In this document: piece after piece, positions 46,800 to 55,859 of the stretch
Layout of the letters: each line of letters starts with the position of its first letter
Position numbering within the stretch: the first letter of the stretch is position 1
Source: Verrucomicrobiia bacterium
Lineage (GTDB): Bacteria; Verrucomicrobiota; Verrucomicrobiia; Limisphaerales; UBA1100
Assembly (NCBI GenBank): GCA_014239365.1
Contig: JAAZZB010000031.1
Span: 44,587-108,586 of the forward strand
Direction: 5' to 3'
Length of the DNA stretch: 64,000 bases
Notes under the pieces: model-generated
Database searches by the model: none
Told to the model about the DNA's origin: nothing
The model's input: the letters and a program-made list of their open reading frames with translations, nothing else
Translations under genes and position numbers: made by a program

Positions 46800-48509
46800 T
46801 TATCGCCCGGCCGCGGTTGGCGTTTTGCCTTTGTTGGGTTTGGAGGGCTCTGCGATTTTCGGCGACAATGAAACTTGGTCGCCCGCCGAAAGGCCTTTCC
46901 GGATTTCAATGAAGCGATCATTGAATTGTCCGGTTTCCACTGGAACGGTTTTCACGGTTTCGCCCCGCTTCACCTGCACCACTTTTTTTCCGCCGTGCGA
47001 GGTGACGCATTGCACGGGAATCTTGAGCACATCGTTCAGCTCGGCGATGACGATTTCCGCGCGTGCAGAAACGCCCGGCTTGAGATCCGCCGGCAGTCGG
47101 CCTTGTTTGTCCACGATCCAAACGTCCGTGTCGTACACCGAAATATTTTCATAATAGCGCCGCCGTTGATCCGGCGTGGGAGCCACTTTGCGCACGATGC
47201 CTTCAAACTCCATTTCCGGCAGTGAATCAATCCGCACCACAGCTTTGAGTCCGTTGCGCAGATGGCGCACATACGATTCGTGCACCTGCACGACGGCCAT
47301 GAGCTCGCTGACGTCCGGCAAATCGATGACGTTGTAGCCCTTGCGAATATCAGCGCCGAGCTTGATGTAGCTTTCGTTGGAGCGCGAATTGCTTTGCGCA
47401 AAAATCACAAGGCCATCCTGCGGGGCGCGCATTTCGGTCTTGATCAGTTCTTCACGGTAAAGCTCCAGCTTATTACGCTGTGCCTCCAGGCCGGCCTTGC
47501 GGCGGGCGACGACTTCCGTTTGGTTTTCGACGATGGCCTTGGATTTCCGAATCATCCGCGTTTCGCTCACGCGCATTTGGGCGAGGCGCGACTGGTTGCG
47601 CTTGGTCATTTGCGGGATGTCAAATCGCTCCAGCAGATCCTTTTGTTTCTTGTATTTGGTGATGAGATTTTTTTGTTTTTGAATGGTCAACTCATCCGCC
47701 TGCACTTCGAGGTCGGTGGCGTAGCCTTTGCTGCGAAGTTTTTTAGTGCTGACGAGCCGATCCTCGGCACGTTTGATTTCTTCCTCCGCAATATCGATAT
47801 CACCCTTCAACGCCAGCCGGGCCAATGGCGCGGTGCCTTCGATATATTTTGCCAAATCCTGTTCGGCGAATTCCACATTCAGTTCCGCCTGTCGATCGGC
47901 TTCGGCGGTTTCAATCTTGCGCAGCTCTAAATCTTTTTCCGCATTGCTTAAGTCGCGTTTGGCGTCCTCCACAGATTTAGTTTGGCTAAATAATCGTTCG
48001 CGCAAAAGTCCATCTTCAAACTTCACCAACAAATCGCCGGGCAATGACAGTGTTTGGCCCGGAACCAACTCAGCCCAATCCGTATCCGGATTGACGCGTT
48101 GAAGGGTTTCTTCGAACGCCACAATTTGCAACGAGTTGGCGCGGGCCGTTGTGCCGAGAGGTTGGGCGAGGGTCAGAAATTTTTGGGCAATCGTTTGCAG
48201 CGTGTCGCCGACCTCCACCTGATATTGGCGCGGGCCTTTGACGTAGGTGCCTTCATTGACCAGCTCAACGATGGTGCCGCCACCGGCGAGGGTGCAGCGT
48301 AGGTTCAGCTTGCGGGTGGAATCCAGCGCACCGCCTTCGGACACCGTCACGCGCAGATCGCCGCGCTGGGCGGTGATAAATTGCGTGACCACCGCCGGGC
48401 CGTCGGCGGGTTCGAACCATTTGGCACCCATAAACACGCTGGCCAAAACCACGATGATTACCGTGGTCCACGCCGGATGCCGTTGAATGAATGCGCGCGC
48501 TTTAGCCAT
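46800..48509 (-). CDS. HlyD/MacA-like membrane fusion protein with inserted LysM-like domain (adaptor C)
   Basis: Lipoyl half EGTYVKG, LysM-like YQVEVGDTLQTIAQKF...VNPDTDWAELVPGQTLSLPGDL, long coiled coil, barrel GLKAVVRIDSLPEMEFEGIVRKVAP. Confidence 0.88.
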   Translation of the reverse strand: MAKARAFIQRHPAWTTVIIVVLASVFMGAKWFEPADGPAVVTQFITAQRGDLRVTVSEGGALDSTRKLNLRCTLAGGGTIVELVNEGTYVKGPRQYQVEVGDTLQTIAQKFLTLAQPLGTTARANSLQIVAFEETLQRVNPDTDWAELVPGQTLSLPGDLLVKFEDGLLRERLFSQTKSVEDAKRDLSNAEKDLELRKIETAEADRQAELNVEFAEQDLAKYIEGTAPLARLALKGDIDIAEEEIKRAEDRLVSTKKLRSKGYATDLEVQADELTIQKQKNLITKYKKQKDLLERFDIPQMTKRNQSRLAQMRVSETRMIRKSKAIVENQTEVVARRKAGLEAQRNKLELYREELIKTEMRAPQDGLVIFAQSNSRSNESYIKLGADIRKGYNVIDLPDVSELMAVVQVHESYVRHLRNGLKAVVRIDSLPEMEFEGIVRKVAPTPDQRRRYYENISVYDTDVWIVDKQGRLPADLKPGVSARAEIVIAELNDVLKIPVQCVTSHGGKKVVQVKRGETVKTVPVETGQFNDRFIEIRKGLSAGDQVSLSPKIAEPSKPNKGKTPTAAGR

Positions 48510-48524
48510 TTCTTATTTCAAAAA

Positions 48525-50222
48525 TTATTTCTGTTCGCCGAACACTTGTCCGGGCGTGATCAGGTTGGGCAACTGCGCCCCGCCGAGCGGATTTACCGGC
48601 GCCACGCCACCGGGAATGGGCTGGTTTTTCAGCCAAAACTGTCCGGTTTCGACGCGCATAATACCCAAATTCTTCAACAAATTCCAGCGCGCAATGTGGT
48701 AGTTGACCATCGCGCCGGTCACCGCATTTTGCGCGCTGACGAGGTCGGCCTGCGCCTCGAGTTGATCGCGGATGTCGGCTTGATTTGCATCGAGCAAAAG
48801 CGGCATCACATTCACGCGCTGCTGGGCGAGGGCGAGGGCGTTTTGCTGGATGAAATAATTTTCGCGTTGTTGGGCCAGTTGCCGGACACCCTGCCGAATG
48901 GCCTCGCGCAAGCCATCCAGTTGCGTGGCTAAGGTGCGCAGTTGTTTTTCAAAATTAATGAGGCTCGTGCGGTACGCGTTGCGCTCGGTTAATTTATCGA
49001 ACGGCAAGCCCAGTTGCAGACCGGCGTTGGCCGCAAAATCTTCCGGCGAAAAGGAACTGCAAAATTGTTTGGTCAGCGAAGCATCGGCCACAAGGTTGAG
49101 GCTCGGTTGGAGGGCATCGGCCGACACACGCACTTTGCGTTGGGAATCCTCATACTTATCAATTTGGTTCAGCATATCGAGCCGATTAGTGACGGCGATG
49201 AGGTAGCCATTGCGCGCATTGAGCTCCAGCGGCGTGAGGCCCGTTTGCACCAGCTCGCGCAAAGCGGTGTCGTCCAGCTTGAGGTCCTCGCCCAGCGGCA
49301 GGCCGAGCCGTTGCTTGAAGGCATCCAGCGCCGCGCGGTAGCCCTCCACGGCGGCCAGATATTTTACGCGGGAAGACAGTTCCTCCTGCCGCGCCTGATC
49401 CACCTGAAACTTCGGCAACCGCTGCGCTTCCACCATCGCCTCCGCCCGCGCGCGGGAAGCCTGCAGATTTTGGTAGTTGCTGTAACTGTTGCGAACCGAA
49501 TCTTTTTTCTGAAGAATGCGGAAATATTCCGACACCGTTTCGATGGCAAACGTTTTTTGGTAATGGCTGAAATTGCGCACCGCATACACCACATCGCGCT
49601 CCGCCTGCGTGAGCACCTCCTCGGCGATGGCCCGCCCCGCGCCGCGCAGCAGCGGTTGAGTGAGTTTGAGCGTGATGTCCGGCACTTTGGGTTTGCCGTT
49701 GAAATAGAGCACGAGATCGTTTGCCAATGTGGCAGTGAGCGTGCCGCCGGTTTTGAATAGTTTGCTGAACGTAAGGTCGAGATCGGAATCGCCTTTGAGG
49801 CCTTTGTCCGATTCACGCACGATGCCGAGATCCGCCGTGCTTTTGGTGGGCTGCCACACAAACTTGTGCCGCGTGCCGGTGAGCGATAGCGCGGATAAAT
49901 AAAGCGTCTCCTTCTGCAATTGATACGCGCGGTTGTTGGTGATGGCCATCCCCAACGCGGCATTGAGAGTGAGCACACGGGCGTTGTCGTTGAAGCGCGC
50001 GGTGATAATTTCCGCGGGCGGAATCGCATCCGGCGCGCGACCGCTCCATTCAGTGCCGATACCGTAATCCTGCTCCGCGCCGAGCACATCCGTGCCGCGT
50101 TGTTTGAGAATGCCGTACACCTCGGCATCAGCGGCATCGCGAAACTTAGCCGCCTCGCAGCCGGCAAACAACAATGCCGCCAAGCTGAACGTGCCAATTA
50201 ATTTTGCGGTTAATTTTTCCAT
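48525..50222 (-). CDS. TolC-family outer membrane efflux lipoprotein (OMF B)
   Basis: LAALLFAGC lipobox; KLTQPLLRGAGRAIAEEVLTQAERDVVYAVRNFSHYQKTFAIETVSEYFRIL; coiled-coil helices. Confidence 0.88.
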   Translation of the reverse strand: MEKLTAKLIGTFSLAALLFAGCEAAKFRDAADAEVYGILKQRGTDVLGAEQDYGIGTEWSGRAPDAIPPAEIITARFNDNARVLTLNAALGMAITNNRAYQLQKETLYLSALSLTGTRHKFVWQPTKSTADLGIVRESDKGLKGDSDLDLTFSKLFKTGGTLTATLANDLVLYFNGKPKVPDITLKLTQPLLRGAGRAIAEEVLTQAERDVVYAVRNFSHYQKTFAIETVSEYFRILQKKDSVRNSYSNYQNLQASRARAEAMVEAQRLPKFQVDQARQEELSSRVKYLAAVEGYRAALDAFKQRLGLPLGEDLKLDDTALRELVQTGLTPLELNARNGYLIAVTNRLDMLNQIDKYEDSQRKVRVSADALQPSLNLVADASLTKQFCSSFSPEDFAANAGLQLGLPFDKLTERNAYRTSLINFEKQLRTLATQLDGLREAIRQGVRQLAQQRENYFIQQNALALAQQRVNVMPLLLDANQADIRDQLEAQADLVSAQNAVTGAMVNYHIARWNLLKNLGIMRVETGQFWLKNQPIPGGVAPVNPLGGAQLPNLITPGQVFGEQK

Positions 50223-50268
50223 TTCAAACAGGGGAAAAGTTGGACGCGTGTACGCCGTAGTGATTCAT

Positions 50269-51573
50269 TTAAGAATGCCGTAACGCCTCGATGGGGTCAA
50301 GCAAAGCAGCACGGCGTGCGGGATACATTCCAAAAATAATACCGACCACCATCGAGAGGCCGAAGGCAAGCAGGACGGACCAGTCGGTAACGAGAGTGGT
50401 GGTTTCGAGAATGTGATGGCGGAAGGCGGCGAATCCACAGCCACCAAGCACGCCGATGCTACCGCCGATGAGGCAGAGCATCAGAGTCTCGGTGAGGAAT
50501 TGGAGGGTGATGTCGCCGCGCGTGGCGCCGAGCGCGCGGCGGATGCCAATCTCCTGTGTGCGCTCGGTGACGGTCGCGAGCATAATGTTCATAATGCCAA
50601 TGCCGCCAACAAGCAACGAGATGCAGGCGATGTACATGAGCATGCGAGTGTCGCGCGCCTTCTGCGCCTTGAGGGTGTTGAGCTCGTCAATGGGCACTTG
50701 GATTTCGTAATCGACGACGCCTTTGCGGGTGGTGTTGAGCGCATCGCGAAGGCGCGGCAAGCTGGGAATGACCTGCTCGACCGAGGCGAATTCCACGCGG
50801 ATTTCCGAAAGCTCCACGCGCTCGGCCTTAAGCAAGCCGGGACTGCGATCGATGTTCTTTGTCGTGTACAGCGCCTTGAACGTGGAGAGCGGGATGTACA
50901 CATTGGAAGAGGTGGTGCGGCCGACTGAGTCTTTAGTTTGCGCCCGCTTAATGCTGTCAGTGCGTTCCTGCAAAATACCGACCACTTGGAACACCTGCGA
51001 AGATTCAAACCCGCGCATTACAATTTTCTGCAGCAACGGGTTTTGGCCGACAAAAAGTTTCTCCGCCAACTCCAGCGTGATGACGCAGGAAGAGATGTGG
51101 TTGATTTCCTCAAACTCATTTAGAAACCGACCCACCACAATGCGGGCCTGAGTAAACGCGGGGTAAGCCGGGAACGTGCCGATCAACTGGCAGTCGTGAT
51201 TGCGCATTCCGTGCATTGCGTTTTTGCGCTGGGCAAGAATGGGCAGGACGCGCTGCACGCCGGGCACGGTGTTGCGAATGCGCGCGGCGTCAGAATTTTT
51301 GAGGCCGTAAGTGGCCACCCACTCGTGTTCCATTCCCTGAATCTGCAGCTTGTCGGACAAGGGCTTGACGCTGCGGATGATGACGTTTTGCGCGCCGAGC
51401 GCCTTGATGGCTTCCTGCGCATCGTGGCTCGCGCCTTCGCCAATGGCGACGAGGGTAATGACCGCCCAGACGCCGATGATCATTCCCAGCATCGTGAGGC
51501 CGCTGCGCAGTTTATGGAGCCGAAGGCTTTTTAAGCCAACGGCGATAATGCGAATGAGGGAGAACCCGTACAC
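50269..51573 (-). CDS. MacB-like ABC transporter permease (permease B)
   Basis: KLRSGLTMLGMIIGVWAVITLVAIGEGASHDAQEAIKALGAQNVIIRS; GGIGIMNIMLATVTERTQEIGIRRALGA; ends PIEALRHS. Confidence 0.93.
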   Translation of the reverse strand: MYGFSLIRIIAVGLKSLRLHKLRSGLTMLGMIIGVWAVITLVAIGEGASHDAQEAIKALGAQNVIIRSVKPLSDKLQIQGMEHEWVATYGLKNSDAARIRNTVPGVQRVLPILAQRKNAMHGMRNHDCQLIGTFPAYPAFTQARIVVGRFLNEFEEINHISSCVITLELAEKLFVGQNPLLQKIVMRGFESSQVFQVVGILQERTDSIKRAQTKDSVGRTTSSNVYIPLSTFKALYTTKNIDRSPGLLKAERVELSEIRVEFASVEQVIPSLPRLRDALNTTRKGVVDYEIQVPIDELNTLKAQKARDTRMLMYIACISLLVGGIGIMNIMLATVTERTQEIGIRRALGATRGDITLQFLTETLMLCLIGGSIGVLGGCGFAAFRHHILETTTLVTDWSVLLAFGLSMVVGIIFGMYPARRAALLDPIEALRHS

Positions 51574-51595
51574 AACAATGCTGCAGCCGGAAGGG

Positions 51596-53344
51596 CTAAG
51601 GGCTGCCTTGGGTTTTGGGGTCGGATTCCGGCTGGCCTTTGTTGGCCACGGCTTCCTCGAGGTTTAGGTTTTCCGCCTCGGACAAAGGCGAGAGATGAAC
51701 CTGATCGCCGGGCCGCAAGCCTCGTCCGGTGCCCGGCTCATCCTTGATGGCGATAAATTGTTCGTCGTGGTACTCGATGGTGACCGGCCGCCATTCGGGT
51801 GTTTGTGAATTTGGGTTCAGCACCCAACAGCCCTGTTCGGCAAGACCGCCGCGCACGCGGGTAACCACGCATTGGTTGGGCACTTTGATGCGTTGATTTT
51901 CGCCAATGAGATTGATGACTTCAATTTCCACGCGCGCGCTCATCCCTTCGGAGGCAGTGCTGGGAAGCTTGTCGCTGTCGATGGTGATTTCGCCTTTGAA
52001 CACGATGGTTTCGCTGTGGCGGCGCTGATTGGTGTCCACCGTAGCGCCCAGCTCCGAGAGTGTTCCCGGGAGGGTCACGCCTTCAATTTCCACCCAGGCT
52101 TTCATGCCGCGCTGCAGTTGGCGGCGCTTGGCCTGGGGCACATCGAGTTTTATTTTGAGTGATTTTGTTCTGGGCAACTTCAGCAAATTACGGCCGCGAT
52201 GCACGCGCGCGCCATTCATAATGGGGCCGAACTCTTTGTAGCTTTCAGAAAAATAAACGACCTGTCCGCTGGCGGGCGCGTAGATTTTGGTGTTGGCCAT
52301 TTGCTCTTTGAGCGCCTCAAGTTTCTTATGCTGGAAGGCGAGGGTTTTGCCCATTGTGAACACCGTGGAATTGGCGTCCCGCAAGTCGGCGATGTTTTTG
52401 ACTTTGGTGCGTTCGATGTTCACCTTCGCCTCGGCTACGGCCAGTTCGCGAATGCTCAATAGCGAAACTTGGTCGTACTTCTGATACGCATCCAGTTGTG
52501 CCTGTGCCATCTCGATGTTGTGGCGAAACTCGGCAACTTTCTGTTGCTCCTCGCGCAGAGACATTTTTGACAGAAATTGTTTGGCCTCCAATTCCTTGAG
52601 CCACTTGAGCTTCGCCTCGGAGATGGAAACTTTGTTGGTGAGATTTGTGATTTGGCCTTTCAAATCTTTTACACGATTTTTCACCGTGCTGTTCCGCGCC
52701 TTATCGAGGTCGAGCACTGCGTTGGTGTAAGTATTATCCGCCACCTTGCGAGATAAGGCGGTGCTGTATTCCAGAATCTCCATATTGCCTTTTGCGCGGT
52801 TCAGGTTGTTCTCCGAATTTTGCAGGGCAATTTCCTGATTGCTAATGCGTTCCTCCAATCCCAATGGATCCAACACCACCAACAGATCACCGGGAATTTC
52901 AATCTCCTCGCCCGCGGGTAGATTATCCCAATCCAACTCGCGCTCCTCATTCAGCAACCGAATTGAAAGGGCATCCTTGTCCTGATATTTGGCGATGGAT
53001 TCCAAAGTGTCACCGGCTTTGAGGGTGTAACGCGTGTTGCCCTTCACCTCTGTGCCTTCCTCGACAATCGATTGGATGGTCGTGGCGCCTTCGAGACCGC
53101 ATTTGATTTCGACCACATCGGTGGACACCAACTCGCCGGTGAGTTTTACCGTGACTGAAAAATCGGACTTCTCCGCCTTCCAATAATCCAGCGCGTGTGT
53201 CTCCTCTTTTTTCTGGCTCAACAATTGTCGGCCACCCCAAACGCCGCCGGCCACCAAACCAATCACCGCCAGCAAGCCGAGCAGTTTGCCCAGCGTAAAC
53301 CCGCCGCGATTGGCCTTCGATTGATTTCGTTTTTTCATTGTCAT
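51596..53344 (-). CDS. HlyD/MacA-like membrane fusion protein with inserted LysM-like domain (adaptor B)
   Basis: EEGTEVKG, LysM-like YTLKAGDTLESIAKYQDKDALSIRLLNEERELDWDNLPAGEEIEIPGDL, coiled coil, barrel GMKAWVEIEGVTLPGTLSELG. Confidence 0.87.
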   Translation of the reverse strand: MTMKKRNQSKANRGGFTLGKLLGLLAVIGLVAGGVWGGRQLLSQKKEETHALDYWKAEKSDFSVTVKLTGELVSTDVVEIKCGLEGATTIQSIVEEGTEVKGNTRYTLKAGDTLESIAKYQDKDALSIRLLNEERELDWDNLPAGEEIEIPGDLLVVLDPLGLEERISNQEIALQNSENNLNRAKGNMEILEYSTALSRKVADNTYTNAVLDLDKARNSTVKNRVKDLKGQITNLTNKVSISEAKLKWLKELEAKQFLSKMSLREEQQKVAEFRHNIEMAQAQLDAYQKYDQVSLLSIRELAVAEAKVNIERTKVKNIADLRDANSTVFTMGKTLAFQHKKLEALKEQMANTKIYAPASGQVVYFSESYKEFGPIMNGARVHRGRNLLKLPRTKSLKIKLDVPQAKRRQLQRGMKAWVEIEGVTLPGTLSELGATVDTNQRRHSETIVFKGEITIDSDKLPSTASEGMSARVEIEVINLIGENQRIKVPNQCVVTRVRGGLAEQGCWVLNPNSQTPEWRPVTIEYHDEQFIAIKDEPGTGRGLRPGDQVHLSPLSEAENLNLEEAVANKGQPESDPKTQGSP

Positions 53345-53401
53345 TGCCCAAATGGAAACTGTCTTTAGTTTACCTCAGTTCGCTGTTTTTTTCAAACGGC
53401 T

Positions 53402-55111
53402 TTATGAATGCCGCAGTGCCTCAATGGGATCGAGGTTGGCCGCGCGGAAGGCGGGGTAAATACCAAAGATGATTCCGATGAACACTGAAATTCCAAAGGC
53501 CAGCGCCACGGACCAGTTGGTGAATAGGATGGCCAGCTCGTACTGGTAATATTCCGCGAGAATCCACTGCGCCAAGAGCGGCGCGGACAAGCCGACTGCA
53601 ATGCCCAGCAACCCGCCGACCACGGAGAGCACGCTGGTTTCCACGAGGAACTGGCGGATGATGTGCAGTTTCTTCGCGCCCAACGCGCGGCGCACGCCGA
53701 TTTCGCTGGTGCGTTCGGTAACGGTCGCGAGCATAATATTCATAATGCCGATGCCGCCGACGAGGAGTGAAATGGACGCGATGGTGGCGAGCACGATGGT
53801 GAAGATGAGGTTGATCTTGCGCGCGGTGGCCAGCTCGTCAAGCGGCACGCGGATGATAAAATCTTCAACCTCTTTGTGCCCGTAACGCATGGTGCGCTCG
53901 AGCATTTTGGCGCCGGGGATGACGTGGCTCATATCATCGAACTGAACGCGCAGCCGATCAATCTGCACTTCCTTGGCAGAGATGCCGCCGGATTGGCGCT
54001 TGAATTCGCGGTCGCCATAATCCTGTCGCAAGGTGTGAAAGGGCACGTACACGTCGCCATAAAATTCATTGGCCTTGCCGAGGTTGCTTTCTTGATTGCC
54101 CATGTCCGCCTCCATCGCCATGCGCATCACGCGCCCGTGGGCGAGGTGGCCGGCGAGTTTGGCGTTGCCGCTTTCGTAGGCGTACACCCAGTTGTTGGGC
54201 GTCACGAAAAATTCCTGGCCGAATTGATCGGAAAACCATTTGGACTCCGGCGTGTCCTGATTATCCAAGCGTTCCTGAAACACAATGGGCGGCAGTTTGT
54301 TGAGCTCCAAAATTTTTGAATTGTTAATGGAATCTTCAAGCTCAATTACCTCGCCCACCATTTGTTCTTTTTTTGTGCCGCTCTTGAGTTTACTGCGGCG
54401 CGCTTCGATGATTTTTTGTTGCTTGGCCAAGCCCTCCTCCATCCGCGCCGCCGCCTCGCGCAACGCGGCCTCGTCGATTGCTCGTTGCTTTTGCTCTTTG
54501 ATATCCCGCAACAAATCCGCCGGCGTGCGTACGAGGCCCACCACCCGATAATAATATTTCCCGACTTTGATTTCATTGGTGAGCGGGTTTTGATACGCAA
54601 ATAATTCCGAGGCCAACGTGGTGGAGATGACGCACACGTTATTTTTGGTCATCTCATCCTCCTCGCTGAGGAAGCGCCCCATGACCACTTCGGCCTGACT
54701 GAATTCGAGGAAGTAAGGTGTGGTGCCATAAATGGCGCGGTCCTTTTTCACAAACCGATCGAAGGCCACATCTTCTCTCCGAATTTTCTCGGGCAACACG
54801 CGGATGACGCCGGCATCGCGGAGATCGGCAATGCGCGCGGCGTCGTCGTACTTTACACCGTACTTGGCCACGAAGCCGGTGCGTTGACCCTGTACTTCCT
54901 GCGCGATGGGTTTCTGGCTGGTGATAATAATGTTGATGGCGCCGAGTTTTTTTATTTCCTCCTCAGCCTTTTGTTTTTGGCCCTCACCAATGGCCAGCAT
55001 CGCGATCACCGAACACACGCCAAAGATGATGCCCAGCATCGTGAGCATTGAGCGCAGCGGATAAAGCATCAGGCTTTTGATGCCTTGGATGATGGAGCGA
55101 AATACAAACAT
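53402..55111 (-). CDS. MacB-like ABC transporter permease with large internal insertion (permease A)
   Basis: PLRSMLTMLGIIFGVCSVIAMLAIGEGQKQKAEEEIKKLGAINIIITS; GGIGIMNIMLATVTERTSEIGVRRALGA; extra ~135 aa in the periplasmic loop. Confidence 0.92.
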   Translation of the reverse strand: MFVFRSIIQGIKSLMLYPLRSMLTMLGIIFGVCSVIAMLAIGEGQKQKAEEEIKKLGAINIIITSQKPIAQEVQGQRTGFVAKYGVKYDDAARIADLRDAGVIRVLPEKIRREDVAFDRFVKKDRAIYGTTPYFLEFSQAEVVMGRFLSEEDEMTKNNVCVISTTLASELFAYQNPLTNEIKVGKYYYRVVGLVRTPADLLRDIKEQKQRAIDEAALREAAARMEEGLAKQQKIIEARRSKLKSGTKKEQMVGEVIELEDSINNSKILELNKLPPIVFQERLDNQDTPESKWFSDQFGQEFFVTPNNWVYAYESGNAKLAGHLAHGRVMRMAMEADMGNQESNLGKANEFYGDVYVPFHTLRQDYGDREFKRQSGGISAKEVQIDRLRVQFDDMSHVIPGAKMLERTMRYGHKEVEDFIIRVPLDELATARKINLIFTIVLATIASISLLVGGIGIMNIMLATVTERTSEIGVRRALGAKKLHIIRQFLVETSVLSVVGGLLGIAVGLSAPLLAQWILAEYYQYELAILFTNWSVALAFGISVFIGIIFGIYPAFRAANLDPIEALRHS

Positions 55112-55112
55112 G

Positions 55113-55841
55113 TCAGTTGTGCGCGTTGGTCACATCGCGATCCACAAGGCCGTCCTTGAGGTGGATGACGCGATCGGCACGATCGGCCACGTCCTGCCCG
55201 TGGGTGACGACCACGATGGTTTTGCCCTGCGCGTGCAGCGTGTCGAGCAATTCGAGGATTTCCTGGCCGGTTTTGGAATCGAGGTTGCCGGTGGGTTCAT
55301 CGGCCAGAATCATCAACGGATCATTCACCAAGCTCCGCGCCACGGCCACGCGCTGCTGTTGGCCGCCGGAAAGTTGCAGCGGCCGGTGGTCCAACCGATC
55401 GCCAAGGCCCACGAGCCGGGCCAGTTCCTCGCAATGCTCGCGATGGGCGGAGAGTTGTTTGCCCTGATAAAAAAGCGGCACGTGAATATTCTCCACCACG
55501 TCCAGCTGCGGGATGAGGTTGTACGATTGGAAAATAAATCCGATGCGTTGGCCGCGCACTTCGGAGAGGGCACTGTCGCTCATGAGCGACACATCCTGTT
55601 CGCCGAGAAAATATTGACCGTCTGTGGGTCGATCAAGACATCCGAGGATGTTGAGCATAGTGGATTTGCCTGAGCCGGAAGGCCCCATGATGGCGACGTA
55701 GCTGCCTTCCTTGATGTTGATATCCACCCCGGCCAATGCCGGCACCTTCACCTCGCCAAGGTCGTAAATCTTCGTCATCCCCTCGATGCGAATGATAGAG
55801 GTGCCGTTGCGATTACCGTTGCCGTTTGAGTTGGGTTCCAT
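55113..55841 (-). CDS. ABC transporter ATP-binding protein (MacB/LolD-type)
   Basis: AIMGPSGSGKSTMLNILGCLDRPTDG; LSGGQQQRVAVARSLVNDPLMILADEPTGNLDSKTGQE. Confidence 0.95.
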   Translation of the reverse strand: MEPNSNGNGNRNGTSIIRIEGMTKIYDLGEVKVPALAGVDINIKEGSYVAIMGPSGSGKSTMLNILGCLDRPTDGQYFLGEQDVSLMSDSALSEVRGQRIGFIFQSYNLIPQLDVVENIHVPLFYQGKQLSAHREHCEELARLVGLGDRLDHRPLQLSGGQQQRVAVARSLVNDPLMILADEPTGNLDSKTGQEILELLDTLHAQGKTIVVVTHGQDVADRADRVIHLKDGLVDRDVTNAHN

Positions 55842-55859
55842 GCTCGAATGTTTGAAAAA

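Noticed and set aside
48404-48424. GGGTTCGAACC, resembling a tRNA T-arm
   Set aside because: Lies inside the adaptor C coding sequence; no acceptor stem, D-arm or anticodon arm could be built around it.
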